NCBI GenBank assembly: GCA_905178155.1
Contig: CAJINV010000002.1
Location: forward strand, 8,327,224 to 8,391,223
DNA: 64,000 bases
DNA from: Amoebophrya sp. A120
Taxonomy: Eukaryota > Sar > Dinophyceae > Syndiniales > Amoebophryaceae
Reading direction: 5' to 3'
Position 1 is the first letter of the stretch, and every line of letters starts with the position of its first letter. The position numbers and the translations under genes are program-made. Under the pieces are notes generated by a model. That model saw only the letters and a program-made list of their open reading frames with translations, made no database searches and was not told the DNA's origin. Of the stretch, positions 12,723-24,752 are shown piece after piece.

Positions 12723-14363
12723 TGGACCAAGAAGAAAACAACCTCCCGATACCAGAAGTGAACACAAAGATGGAGGAGCTTCTGGTGCTTGATGCTGGCT
12801 GTGTTGGTTTGCTTTCGCATTTGTACTGCTCATGATCTACATCTACTAACTTGTTCAGTCGTTCCTAGAACCACAAAGTTTTATCGAACCAGCCCGGTTC
12901 TCTGGCCATCTGCGGCATTTTTTGGAAATCTGGTGGAAACCATATATCATCAATGAAGTAGTAGACCGCAGCTGCGCCCTGTGCCCTGCTGAATGATGTT
13001 TATTCTGATGTGCACTTAACTGCGTGATCACAGTCGTCGGTTTACCTGGCGCGGATGGTTCACATGGAACTTTTTGGTTTTCATTTTTTTGCAAAGAAGA
13101 TTAATTTGCAGCAAAAAGAAGTAGGAGTGCCATTTTGCTGTACTCGAGATCGTAAGAGCCCACATGCTGGCACAGGCATCAAGCAAGCTCAGGCTGTTCT
13201 CAAGATATGCATTTTCTTTTGCGTCGATCCCAAACCCAATCCCAAGTAGAGGCCTTGTGTGGGTGATGAATGTGTCAGGATCTGATACTACATAGCATGT
13301 ACCTAAGAAAGCGAACGATTGCGATTACGATTTATGCGATAGAAAGATCTACTTCCAGCGAAGCACTACCAGCGCAAGCGGCGAATACACTACGAACTTA
13401 GCAGCTGCCAAACTTGAAGTAGAAATACTAGATAGAACTACAAGCATGAGCATCAACAAGAGCATCTATCTTCTTCAGTTGTGTGCGCAACTATTTCAGA
13501 CAGATCATGATCGGACAGATTCGCATAGGTTGACGTCGACCGAATGGAAACTCATGTATTCTCGAAAGCAACAGCAACAGATGGGGCCTTCTGTCCAAGA
13601 CACTTAGGTACTCGGAATCTCAATAGCGACACGGCGATCTGCTACAAAAATGTAATAGAAGAAACATCCTCCTCCCACAGTGGCGATATATATTCTGTAG
13701 TGGATAGATCTTTCACACAGCAAGGCTTCGTATTTTTATTCAACATGATTTAATTATGATCTACTAGACGAGCAACAGCAAGGTGACTATTTAACAATAC
13801 CATTTCTCCCGGTACTAGATGTAGATAAAGAATAGAGGTTTTCCTTTTTGGGATGAAGATGAGCTTAGAAGTGCATGATTTTTGATGTTTCCTTTTCGGA
13901 GACCACAGACGCCACATGTCTTGTCGCTCCGTGTGACTACTTGTTGGCTTTTTTAAACAAGTTACTTACTGCTTACACCTCACTTGTACCGGCCAAGCGA
14001 CTCTTCCTCTTGTAGAACTTTAATATTCGAAAACAACCCGCCAAGCTTGCACAAAGCCAAGCGAAAGCCGACTCACTCAAAAGCATGTTTCCATGAGATC
14101 AATCGAAAAAACTAATTTTTAGAAGAACAAGCAAAGAACTTTTTTATCACTTTCTTCGCCGCAGGCAGACGCAGAGCAAAAGCATTATCATTTTTGGTGG
14201 GGGTTGCCATACGTAGCCTTTCGATGATGTAAGATAAGCACACGGTTCTATTAACCGCAAACGAAAATATCGTGAAGTAAATATTTCTTTTTGGGTTGTT
14301 CTCTAATGTAGCATAATATCGAAATCGAATAAGGTTAAGGACGCAAACGCAAGAAACATCGGG
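12723..14363. other. intergenic region, no gene seen
   Basis: These 1.6 kb lie between the JmjC gene and the kinase gene. Only short frames without protein-like composition are present, and there are no introner TIRs. It presumably holds UTRs and the kinase promoter. Confidence 0.6.
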
Positions 14364-17300
14364 ATGTCATCCACCTTGGCGTCATGCACAATTTGGCGCG
14401 CGACGCACAACTCGATTCGTCGAGTTACCACGAAGATGCGCTTGTTTGAGGCTCGGCCTTCTCAAGAGGTTGAGTTTTTGCACGACCGGAGCTATTCGCT
14501 CCAAGCCGAGGCGGCTCCCGGGAGTGGTACTATCACGGCAAGGAGAAGTACACCTACAGATCTTCTGGATAAACGGAGAGCCGCCTGCGGGCAGTATGAT
14601 TTCCAGCAGGGACGACTGACTTTCTCCTCACCAGCTTTTTCCAACAACATGCGAGGGCCGCAACAAGAAGGACCCGAGCCCAACACGAGGCAAGCTTTTC
14701 GCAAAGGCGGGCACCGGCATCAAAGCCGCACCAAAAGAATTTTGGCACAAGCGAATTGTTCATATGTGACCACGTTGCTGGCTGTAATGTGTGTGTTGAT
14801 GTGCTGTGGTCTCGTGCTGATGCGGCTTTCCTTGTCTCACGGCTGGGTGACTGCAGCTGACATGAACAACGTCCTGATCGTCCCACTGCCTACCCTTCAC
14901 ATTCTTCCGACCGTCCAAGCCCTACAGTTGCAGGGCCGCGGCGCGAATAAAAAGAAGGGCTCCAGACTGGCTTGGCAAGATGTAGCAACCTTTGTGCACC
15001 AGCACCAGGGCGAGCAGCGTGAGGATCTTGATCTTCCACATGCTTCAGCTCGTCTTTTCGGCGCGGAAAAGACCGTCACCTCTGCTCCCAGAGCTGCAGC
15101 TCCTACTGGTGCTTCAGACTACACAGCAGCGCCCCCTGCTCGTCCTGAGGAACAAGGTGAAGGACACAGTCAAAAAATCAAGCTCTCCTCTTCACCAGCC
15201 AGAACCAGAGGGCCAGATGAAGCCGATTTTTACGATCCAAGAACACAACTTGACCGAGATCTTCGGCCGGGGGTAGCGGCTCCTCCCCCTGTGCGGCACG
15301 AGCAAGTAGATCGAACAAGGACAGCCGGAGCAGAGCCGTTAACTCTTCATCCTGCGACAAATAAACCCACAAGGAGAGCAGGAGGTGGGTCGTCTCAGGA
15401 CTTCATGGCAGCCTTTCTTGACCCGAGTGCAAACGTCACGCGCACACCACTACGAGAGCATGCCAATGAAACAGATTCGCCTGTAGAGGTTCTAGAACCA
15501 CGACCACAAAAATCGACGCGACAGCATCGCGATCCTTATTCCATCCCCGCGCGACGCTTCAGCCATGGCGACGAGTTCGGGCCCATGCCCTCCAAACAGA
15601 ACGACGGACGACAGCAGGCCAGCCAGCCCAAGCACGTTGAAGCGAAGCCGCAGCAGAGGCAGAAGACAGCCGCACCAGCATGTCCACCTCCAGCAGTGCT
15701 GCCTGGAACGATCGTGACGCTCACGCGGGATTTGCACGCACACTACCTAGGCAGCGCGTTCACGATTCCGGCCCGCGTTGGCAACACACCGACGTCGGTC
15801 AAGGTTCTACGGATCAAGGAACGACCAAGATTTGAGACCTCATCTGCCTCCTCGTCGTCGTCGAGGCAAATGCAAACGAAGAACATCCACGACATTAAAC
15901 AAGAACCTCCGTACAACTGTGCTGGTAGCGGTCCACCTTTGGAAAGAATGGAGGCCAGCATTGAAATCTATGCGTGCGGGTCGATCAACGACTTGCCGCA
16001 GCCGCTGCTAGTACATCCTGGCGCTTCTTCTAGAAGGGAGCTACGGGAGGGTCTCAAGTTCCAATCTATTCCCGTTCTGGACCTAGCTGCGCAGTTGCAA
16101 CAGCCCAGCCCTTGCGTCTATGACGACTTGGAGCATTTCGAGCAGCACGCGCAGGCGGGCGCAGCCGTCGGGTCAAGAGCTTCAGCGGGCTTCGCCGAGG
16201 AGGATGACGAGGAGCACACTTGTGCCCTTGCTTTTCGCGAAGCAGAAGATGAAGAGGCACTAAACGATGCAAGTCCTACTTATTTTCCTTTCGCCGAGGA
16301 CGAAAATAATGTCGATTTTTGGTGCGCGCATTCGCGATACAAGTCAGGACCCTACAACACATTTCATTCACAAGAAGCGGCGAAAATCAAACACCCACAC
16401 ACCCTGGCTTGCCGGTCGTCCCACCAAACCGGTGCTCGGAAACGCGCAGAAGTGAGTTCCACGAAAGCTACTTTTTCTGAGGAAAATCATGGTCCTCGTG
16501 GTCGTTTCTTTGATCAACGTCCTGTGGCTAAGAGATTAGACTTCGACAGCGTCGCAGCGGATGCTGATCATCGACCTCCGCAACACGGTTGCCCTCGGCG
16601 CGCGCACGATGATGCAGCTGCCGTGAGCACAGAACTAGAGAGATTGATACCTGGACGAGCCAACGAACACCTGATTTTTCGTCCACCGCAGCAACAAGTC
16701 CCAATGAGGAGCCTTGAAGATGGCGACAAGGAGCTGCAACCGGGGGAAAGCAGCAGCATGAAAACTGACACTGACAACACCGCCCAACAAGAACAATCTG
16801 AACCTGAACTACAGCATCAACAGGTGACTGGTACTACTAGTAGTACAATGGACAACTACGCAGGAAAAACAAGCATGAGGAGAAAACAAGATGAACACGT
16901 TGATCAACAGCCGCATTTTGATATTCACGGCCCGCCCTACGATGTGGACTTCATGGCGACGGCGTGGCATCAGCAGCAGCGTCAGCCCTGGCCTTACGGA
17001 CTTGTACCAAGTTGCAACTATAGTACCCCGCCTGGCGCGGCGCCGGCGGGGTGTTCGTATTACCACCTAACACCTGCGATGCTGCACCAGGCGTGGAGCG
17101 TGTATTGTGTTGCGAACACGGGAGGACCTGTTGGACAAGCACATCAAACAGGGTTCTTTCCTCAGAATTATTTTCAGTCGGGTTCTACTATCAAAGAGCC
17201 GGATTGTTCACGACCTTCGCGTGCCGCGGGTCCTCCTGCGTTTCCGGAGCAACAAGGACCTTCGCGTGCGACGGGTCCTGCTGCGTTTCCGAAGCAACAA

Positions 17301-20300
17301 CAGATCTATCGGAGGGGGGACCACCGGTCCGGGTCCCAGTACCCACAATATCCTTGTTTCAGCTCCGCACAGGCGCCAGCCAACGCGAACTACTTCTGCC
17401 GTCGTGAAGAACAAGAGCAGCTGCAGCCCCAGTTTGGCCATCAAGAGCAAAATCATCATAACTCGCAGGAGCTGCAACTTCCCAAGAGTAATAGAATCAA
17501 GCAGAGAGGTATTAGTATTCCACAAAAACCAGCACCGGGCACTGTAATGGGGCACCATTTTTCATCGGACCATTCGCGCAAGAGGGATCTGGATCATCTT
17601 CCTCAGCACGAAATGGAATACCGGCAGCACGACAAGCAGCGTCTCTCACGAGGACCATACCTGCATCATCCGGCCGTCGACCACCAGCACTATCCGCGGC
17701 CCGCTGCGCAGCACCAGCGTGATGTGTTTGAGCCAGACTACAAACTGCAAGTGACGCTGTGGAAGGGGGCCAGCAACTGGGATGTGCCCCCGGGCGACGT
17801 AGACCGGAGAAGTAAGTCCACTTGTTGCGGTAAGGGCGGCCAGGGAAGCGTGTTTTGCTGCACGCAGACGGCAACCTTCTGGAAGAAGATCGAGCGCAAA
17901 TACTTCGATCCGTCCACGAACGGCTTTACCAACATCCGGCCACAAAGAGCTACTACTTCTGCTGCGTGCTCCTCCCTCTGCTGGTCCTCGTACGGGGAAG
18001 ACGAAGAGGGCGAGGAATCGGGTTGTGAGAACTCGTCTTCCACACAAGAATTCGTTTCGGACCTCCGCGAGCCCTGCCTCTCCGCCTGTAAGCGAGTGCC
18101 GTTCATCGATGACAAAGCCCGGGAACTGTGCAATCGCGAACTCAAAATTCTGCAGGCCCTGCAAATCCAGCCCCCCGCAGGGGATGATGACGACGACGAC
18201 GAGGGAACTAGTATGGCAAAAGCAGGCACATCAACGGGGAAAAATGCGTTGAAACATCATGACACAGACGACGAGTCCTTGCGTACGCCGGAGCGCGCTG
18301 ATCACAAGGACCCGAATAAACCCGGTTTCTGTTCGGGCACGGGGACAATGTACAACACGTCGGCGCAGCGGTTTTATGACATTGCACAGCTCGTCCACGA
18401 TGAACTCCGTCTGAATGTGCATGAGCCACAGCAGAAACAACGGCTCTGTTGCAGTACGTAGCAGCTTCTGATCATTATGAATATACTTGATTGACGATAT
18501 TTTGATTTTGCAGACCCTCCCTACTCCTGTACTGTAGCTGTGCGGTCTGTTAAGCATTACATTAAGCATTTGAATAGGGGTCGGGTTGTGCAATTTCATA
18601 GGCTTATTCTAGAGTTCGACAAGTCGGAGGCAGATCGGCTCGCCAAAACGAGCGCGTGCGAGCTTTTCTACGCAGAGCTGGAAAGGCGGAAGCGAGTGCA
18701 AGAATTGAAGCTCGAAAAGCAAATCAGCGAAGCAGAACAACGAAGCGAGAAGAAGGGTCCTCAGGGCTCTCACCACGTTCTCGCCGCGAGCTGTTTCTGC
18801 AGAGAAAAAGAGCGGCGAGACTCGGCGAAGCTGTTTCTGCAGCTGTTGGGATACATGGTCCAGGATGTCGGCATTACTTCCTCGTCTTCCGGCGGCCATC
18901 TGGACCTCATTGTGGAGCGCTGCCTCGGGGCCTCGCTCCACGAGCAGCTAGCGAAGAGTTCGTATTTCACGGGACGGCCCGATCCCAAAAACTATGTCTT
19001 CAACGGTCGTTAGCGTACAGAAGTGTGAATTTGCAGTGAATTTGTATTGCATGACTTGCATTTACTTAAAAAGAGAAGAGCGCTACGTATGGACACGAGC
19101 CCAAGCATACCACATAGCCTGAAGGGCTGCTCGTCGCGTGGTGGCGCTTGCAGCACCAAAAGAGGTGGTCTTTCGGGGGCTCGCCGGGCTGTGTAGTGCG
19201 TATCTAGCGACCAGAGAAGGTGGGTCGGGGGGCTCTTATTCTTCTGCGCGTCTGCCTCAGAAGTTCCTCTCCGAAATGGTCGAAAGGGAGGGCGACGCCT
19301 GAACACAGGGGCACTAGTTCAACATGTATGCTCTCACGAGTTGTGGTTGGCTCGGCTTGGACTTGGATATCTGGGAGCAGCCTCGGGTGGAAGGGGAGGC
19401 ACGATTCGGCCGCGGACGCTAGCTTGCTTCGCCTGCTGTGCTCTGCTCACAACTCCCCACGTGTCTTTTTGCCTCCGGAGCAAGTCTTATTCGACGTGAT
19501 CCCCAGGTCAAGAATTCCCTTGGTGAATTTTGGGACTTTTTGTTTTGGCGACACTTTGTTGAAGCCCCAAAACCCGGAGTTTCTCACGCGCTAGCGAATT
19601 TTGAAAAGGAGCCGGAGGACAAAATTCACCGGCGTCCTTTTCAAAATTCACCCCAAAATTCACCGAGCGCCACTTTTCGACCGTGATAAGCAAAGTTTAG
19701 CGCAGAAAAGTGCTCAAAAAAACGCACAAGTAGACCCTGGGAAGTGGGGCCGAGGGGAAAAGACAGGCGCCCGCTGTTGCCCTAAGCGCCTCTATATTCT
19801 GCCGAAAAGGCCTGGAGAGTTCACGCGCCTGCCGGATAGACGCGTCAAAGCTCTCGGCCGGGTCCTTTCGCCTTTGCTTCCGCGCCTTCATCTTGCCTAA
19901 ACTGCGCTTATGTGCTTCGCGGCTCTTGTTTTTGGCGTGTTTGCCGCGGCTGCTGCAGTGCTTGCTCTTTTGCAAGCACAGGAAGACGAAACTCACATGG
20001 CCAAAGAATGACGCCCAGGCCATGTCCAGCTGCCCGCCGCATAAGCCTGGACAACTAACTTCTGCGGTGTGCAGAACCCACTTCCCAGAAGAGCAAAAGG
20101 GACAATGTCCCGGCAGTCTCCTCTGCTATTTGTCATGCAAAATTCACTACAAACTCACCACTTCTCATGCTAACGAGTGTTAAAGCTCTAACTGTAGGAC
20201 AATCCGGGACGGCTAGCGAAGAGTTCGTATTTCACGGGACGGCCCGATCCCAAAAAGAGCAGACACAGAGGACTCAACCACGAACACGATACTGAAGCCG

Positions 20301-22357
20301 AAGCGCAGGAGATGCGGCAGCACGCGGAGCTGATTGTGGTGAAAATTTTGAAAAAAATCCTCACCGCGGTCGACTACTTGCACACCGAAAAGCACTACGC
20401 GCACCGCGACCTGAAGCCCGCGAACATGATGTTCCGCAACGAGCACGCTCTGTCGGGTGCGCACGCGCACGCGAAAGACGTGTACCTGGACCCGGACACC
20501 ATCGATTTTTGCTTGATCGACTTTGGACTCAGCAAGCAGACACCGAAGACCAACGAGGACCGCTACCGGGGCTGCCACGGGACCCAGGGGTACTTTGCGC
20601 CGGAGTGCATGTACGGACGCGAACACGCGGACGAGCGGATGGACGAGTTCGCGGTGGGAGTGGTGTTCTATCAGATGCTGTTTCAGTACTACAATCCCTA
20701 CGGAATCGCCCTCCCCCCTGAAGTGGAAAAGACTACCGGACCGGGCTCAGCAAGTACGCCGCCTTGTAGTTCCACTTCACAGCTGGGGAAGAGCGACACG
20801 GCCGAGGGCGAGCGCGAGCGCGAGTTGTGGCAAGAAGCGCTACTGCAGGCGCTGAAGAAGTACCGGGCTTCACGGCCTGCAAGACGCTCGGCGAACAAAG
20901 TACACCACCACGGCCAGCTTTACACACAGGTCGATGAACACCGAAAAAAACACCAAACTCCCCTCAACCCCGAGGATTTGCGATACGAGCTGTTTCCAAC
21001 CCGCGACCAGCGGTCAGCGCAACATCTGCACTTCAATCGAGGCCCAGGCCGAGATCAGGCGGCGGCGCAACCGCAAGAAAAGGCAGGGTGCGGAAAGTAT
21101 TCCATGGGAAATTTTAACGTCTCCTTTTGGGATGTGTCGATTGGTGTGCCACGTTTTTGCATGAAGATCACCCAGTACTTACTTTTAGTTTTTCATGGCA
21201 ACTGGCAAGGCATGTCTGTATGGGAAGAGACGGCCCCGGGACCGGGAGGACCACGTCTGTGGCGAGCGCATCTCGAGACAACATACCTCCAAACGAGATG
21301 GGTTTGCTTGACTATGAATGTACATAAAGAATTCCACATCAAAATCAAGAACTAGGCCTATAGTAAAACCATTTCTACCTTTGTTTCGACAGCTCAGAAG
21401 AAAAAGCTTTTTGTGTTGCATACGCCAGTCGAGAGGCAGAATAATGTCCACATGTGGAGAGATTGGTACGAGCCGGCCCTCGAGTACCTGGGCTGCAAAA
21501 TGGAAAAACTGTACCACCAGAATCTCTCTCGACACGACGAAATGCCGCTGGCAAACAGCCTAGCGAAAAGTGGTTCTTTAATGAAGAAGCAAGACAGTTT
21601 TTCCTCCACAAAGGCGAGCGAAAGTAGAACCTCATCCAGCTCGAGTAGCACGGCCCGCACCATTTGCTCTCCGACTCCGGGCCACAACATCAGCAGAATC
21701 AAGAACAAACCCCTTGACCACTTGATCAAACCCCAGCAGCTACGCGAAGAAGATGACTTGATTCTGCCAATAAAAAACGCTTCCTCTACTAAGGCCGCCG
21801 CCTGGCCTCCGACAGGGACATCATTGCGCGCTTCGGACCGGCGCGTGCTGCAACACGAGAAGAAAGTCTGGAAGGACATTGAAAATGAGACCACGGTGGC
21901 CGCCGTGGGACCTGCTGGCGCCGGACCCGGCATGATTTTTCATTCGCCTTTCCTCTCGAAGAAAGACGTAGTGCTGCAAAAGGAGGCACTGGTGCACGAG
22001 CGTGATGGGAGCCACAGTGACGTTCACGTTGGTAGAACAAAAAACACTACGGCGAATTGTCCTTCCACGAGCTCCACCGCCTCGCTGGGCTTGTGGAAAA
22101 TGAAAAACCCGCTGTTAAGCCACACACTGAGGGAGGACATGGGGCACCGGGTGGACACGCTGAACTTTCCAGATCTACAGTTTCCGGAGTTTGCCGAAAC
22201 GCTGCTGTTCGGGCTGCTGGCACCTTTTCCGGATGCCCGCCTCCGGGCGCGAGACGCGCTGTCGATCGTGCTCGAGTGGGAAGAGGCACTGCTGCGCAAA
22301 TTCGGCATGATGGAACAAGACCACGAAACAGCACGAGAAAAGGCCTGGTCGACATGA
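14364..22357 (+). CDS. large membrane-linked Ser/Thr protein kinase, 2103 aa
   Basis: Exons are 14364-18374, 18606-18991, 20257-21096, 21210-21319 and 21393-22357, together 6312 nt (2103 codons plus stop). The first 1100 residues are low complexity (Gln, His, Pro, Ser) with one transmembrane segment at about 132-156 (TTLLAVMCVLMCCGLVLM). The kinase domain fills the C-terminal half: Gly loop GKGGQGSV (near 1155), ACKRV lysine (near 1240), helix-C CNRELKIL, catalytic HRDLKPAN (near 1515), DFG in LIDFGLSK (near 1553), APE in GYFAPE (near 1580), and the C-lobe ending in DALSIVLEWEEAL. All catalytic residues are present, so it should be active. The domain carries long low-complexity inserts and is split by two elements, one of them 1.2 kb. 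Introns 21097-21209 and 21320-21392 are GT-AG; the first is less certain. Family and pathway are unknown. Confidence 0.82.
18375..18600 (+). mobile_element. introner, family F3, inside the kinase N-lobe
   Basis: The left end TATGACATTGCACAGCTC and right end GGGTTGTGCAATTTCATA are inverted repeats. Flanks are GGTTT and GGCTT (one mismatch). Removal joins SAQRF to ILEFDKSEADR in frame. The long frame reads through into the element and would otherwise stop at 18461. Confidence 0.85.
18947..18991 (+). repeat. 45-bp direct repeat, left copy
   Basis: Identical to 20212-20256. It begins GCTAGCGAAGAG and ends GATCCCAAAAA, is coding (kinase domain), and one copy is spliced out with the element between them. 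Confidence 0.9.
18993..20196 (+). mobile_element. 1.2-kb intron element with long TIR and 45-bp direct repeat
   Basis: The termini pair over roughly 55 nt with few differences (left AACGGTCGTTAGCG, right TGCTAACGAGTGTT). Unlike the other elements it is not flanked by a 5-bp duplication. A 45-bp perfect direct repeat (18947-18991 and 20212-20256) surrounds it, with a 15-nt filler on the right. Removing one repeat plus the element joins GRPDPK to KSRHRGLNHEHD and keeps the kinase frame. The interior carries an inverted repeat of GAATTTTGAAAAGG type near 19594-19650 and short frames with no recognisable product. Confidence 0.75.
20212..20256 (+). repeat. 45-bp direct repeat, right copy
   Basis: Identical to 18947-18991. 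The downstream kinase exon continues from its last base in frame. Confidence 0.9.
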
Positions 22358-24752
22358 AACATGAACGGAGCAAGATGAAGACTGACATGACAACAACACC
22401 GGGGCTGGTTGGTGATTTTAGCTAACTGCACACTTCAACACCGTCCAACTATAGTACTATAACCGTGGAGAATTTCTGGTTTGTGTGCAAAGAACCAGCG
22501 CTGTGTCGCAGCGCAACCTGACTACACTCTCGTGCTTATGTGCCTGCTGTACAAGTACTGCGAGCGTACGCGTTGTACGGTCAAAGGGGCAAGTAGAAAG
22601 AGGTCACAGCCTGTCGGGTCTGTTCTTTCCGTCGCTTCTTTCTTGGTTATTGCGAAGCACTACCTGCTACTAGCAGGACCAGAAGACAGCCGCAGACCCC
22701 CAGTTCCAATACATACAAAGTCTCAATACACTCACTTGTTCCGTGTAAAGAATAGCAGACGATATTGACAGTGCGGACAAAGAATTATGTAGCGAAAGCA
22801 CAAGGAACTGGAACAGTGTGGGAAAATAAAGCTGCAGCTGTGCGCTTTTATGTATACATAAATAACTCCAACTCGTTCTCGTACTGCTCCTGCCTATAGC
22901 TACAGCCTGTCGCTCGCGGCATCTGGTCGGTAGTGGTGGTGTTGTCCGTCCCGACCACCGGACCTACCGGTGAATGACGATGAGCTGCAAACTTTTGGTA
23001 ATGTTTTACCCTTTGGTAAGATTGCCGTACTACTTAGTGCGTCGCTTCATATATTAGAAAACTGTACTTACTAAACAACCATCTCTGTCGTAGATAGTAA
23101 AACGCAAAGTGTAAAATTCGCAAGCGGCCATTTAATACAAGATACTAGATAATTCAGCGAGCGACAATGAAGTCACCCCTTATTTTGAAGCAGAGTTAGG
23201 ACGAGGTATTCTTGCCTCTTTTATTTCAAGAGATTTGTATACGTTCTTTCATGCCAGATGCCAGAGCCAGGGCGAAAAAAAATTACCGTAAACGTATCTG
23301 AGTATCGAAGGTACTAGAACGGCTACACAAGTGAGGCCGACCAGCAAAGATAAAATGTCGTCAACAGTCTTGAAACAGCACTGTTGTGAAGTCGAAAAAA
23401 TGGAATACGAATGGTTGTGTGCATGATGCATGGAAGACGAAGAAATAGATCATGCTTACGCGCTTGTTTCCAACTGCGTTCCTTGGTGGTCCGTCGTGTA
23501 TCACTGTCGAAAATATTGAGCCATGCAAGAAGGCTGCAGCACTCGGGCATTTTAGTACGCTTCTGACAAACCAAATTGGTTTGTGAAGAGCTCTAAGAAG
23601 CGCTATGCTTTTTTACGAAGATGAAAACGTCTATTTCGTCAATCCACCTGCATGGTGCCTTACTAGCAGTAATGGGAATCATGGTCGGACAGCATGTTCA
23701 TCATGAAGAACAACTAAAACTTATTTGTAGAGAAGCAAGTGGTTAATGATATCTGTTCGAACGTATATGCCATATGAAAAAAAACCTATACCCACCGGAA
23801 AAGGCAAAAATAAAATGATCTACAAAAGGTGTACAGCGACGCAAACAAAAGTCTGTTTTCTCTGCCTTGTAAATGATTATGATAAATGATTACGTTACTG
23901 TACTAGCTTACTCTAACTATGAAAATGTATAACTCGTAATGCACAAAGGCTAATGACAAGGCTGGCATGGTGTACGGCACGAAAGCTAAGAAAAAGTTTT
24001 CGCAAGAAAGTGAACTACTATAGCGGTATCATACCCGCGAGGTGTTGCGAGAAACTTCAACAAGGCCCATCTGTCTCTACTGCAAAAACTGCCTACAGCA
24101 ATAGCAGGTACTTACTAGATGATCTTGCGAATACAAGAAAAAACACCACTGTTGTGGTTACTACCTGGATTGCGATTGGTGACAAAGTTCTCATGTCTCT
24201 TTCCAATTTTGCCGTATGCTCCTCGGGTCTGAAAAAAGACAAACCATACGTACCGCTGGTTAATTTCAGGTCGTGCCGGAACCGCATGCATGTTGTGTCA
24301 ACATCTGTTCCAGGGACATAAAGTCGTTCTTTGTCCCTTCTCTTGCTGACTAGCGAGGACAGGGAGAACGAAAAGTACTGTCCGAAGTTGAAGTGATCGG
24401 TACTGCAGTCATGACGATTACTTGGTGAAAAATCACCTAGAATAGATGGCATGCGTGAAACTCAAACTATTTCTTTCTGCGAAGCAGTATTGTCTATTCC
24501 TTAAGTTTGATCCTGACGAACAGCATGACAAGGAGAACGACGATCGACCTGTGGTAGTAACGAAAAATACAAAACAAGTAGCACACCTAGTCATCAAAAT
24601 TATTTCGCTGGTATCTGGTGACTTACTGTTTCGTACAACTACATCTAGAGCACACAGCATTTACAATTATTGCCAATGCAAGCCATTCCGCTCAGTGATT
24701 TTCATCTTGCGTAGATGTACCACAGCACTCAAGGATTTATCGCAGCTCACGC
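22358..24752. other. intergenic region, no convincing gene
   Basis: These 2.4 kb lie between the kinase and the oxidoreductase gene. Open frames at 22481-22768, 23953-24321 and 24446-24853 lack motifs and protein-like composition. The last overlaps the next start in another frame. No introner ends are seen. Confidence 0.55.

Noticed and set aside
20934-21164. Frame with a basic RRRRNRKKR run over the kinase insert
   Set aside because: It is out of frame with HRDLKPAN/DFG and needs an extra intron with no splice sites. It is a shadow frame.
21097-21209. Possible introner in the kinase gene, with a weak inverted repeat TTCCATGGGAAA / TTTTTCATGGCAA
   Set aside because: A GT-AG reading fits the kinase frame directly, and the TSD reading would need a different upstream frame.
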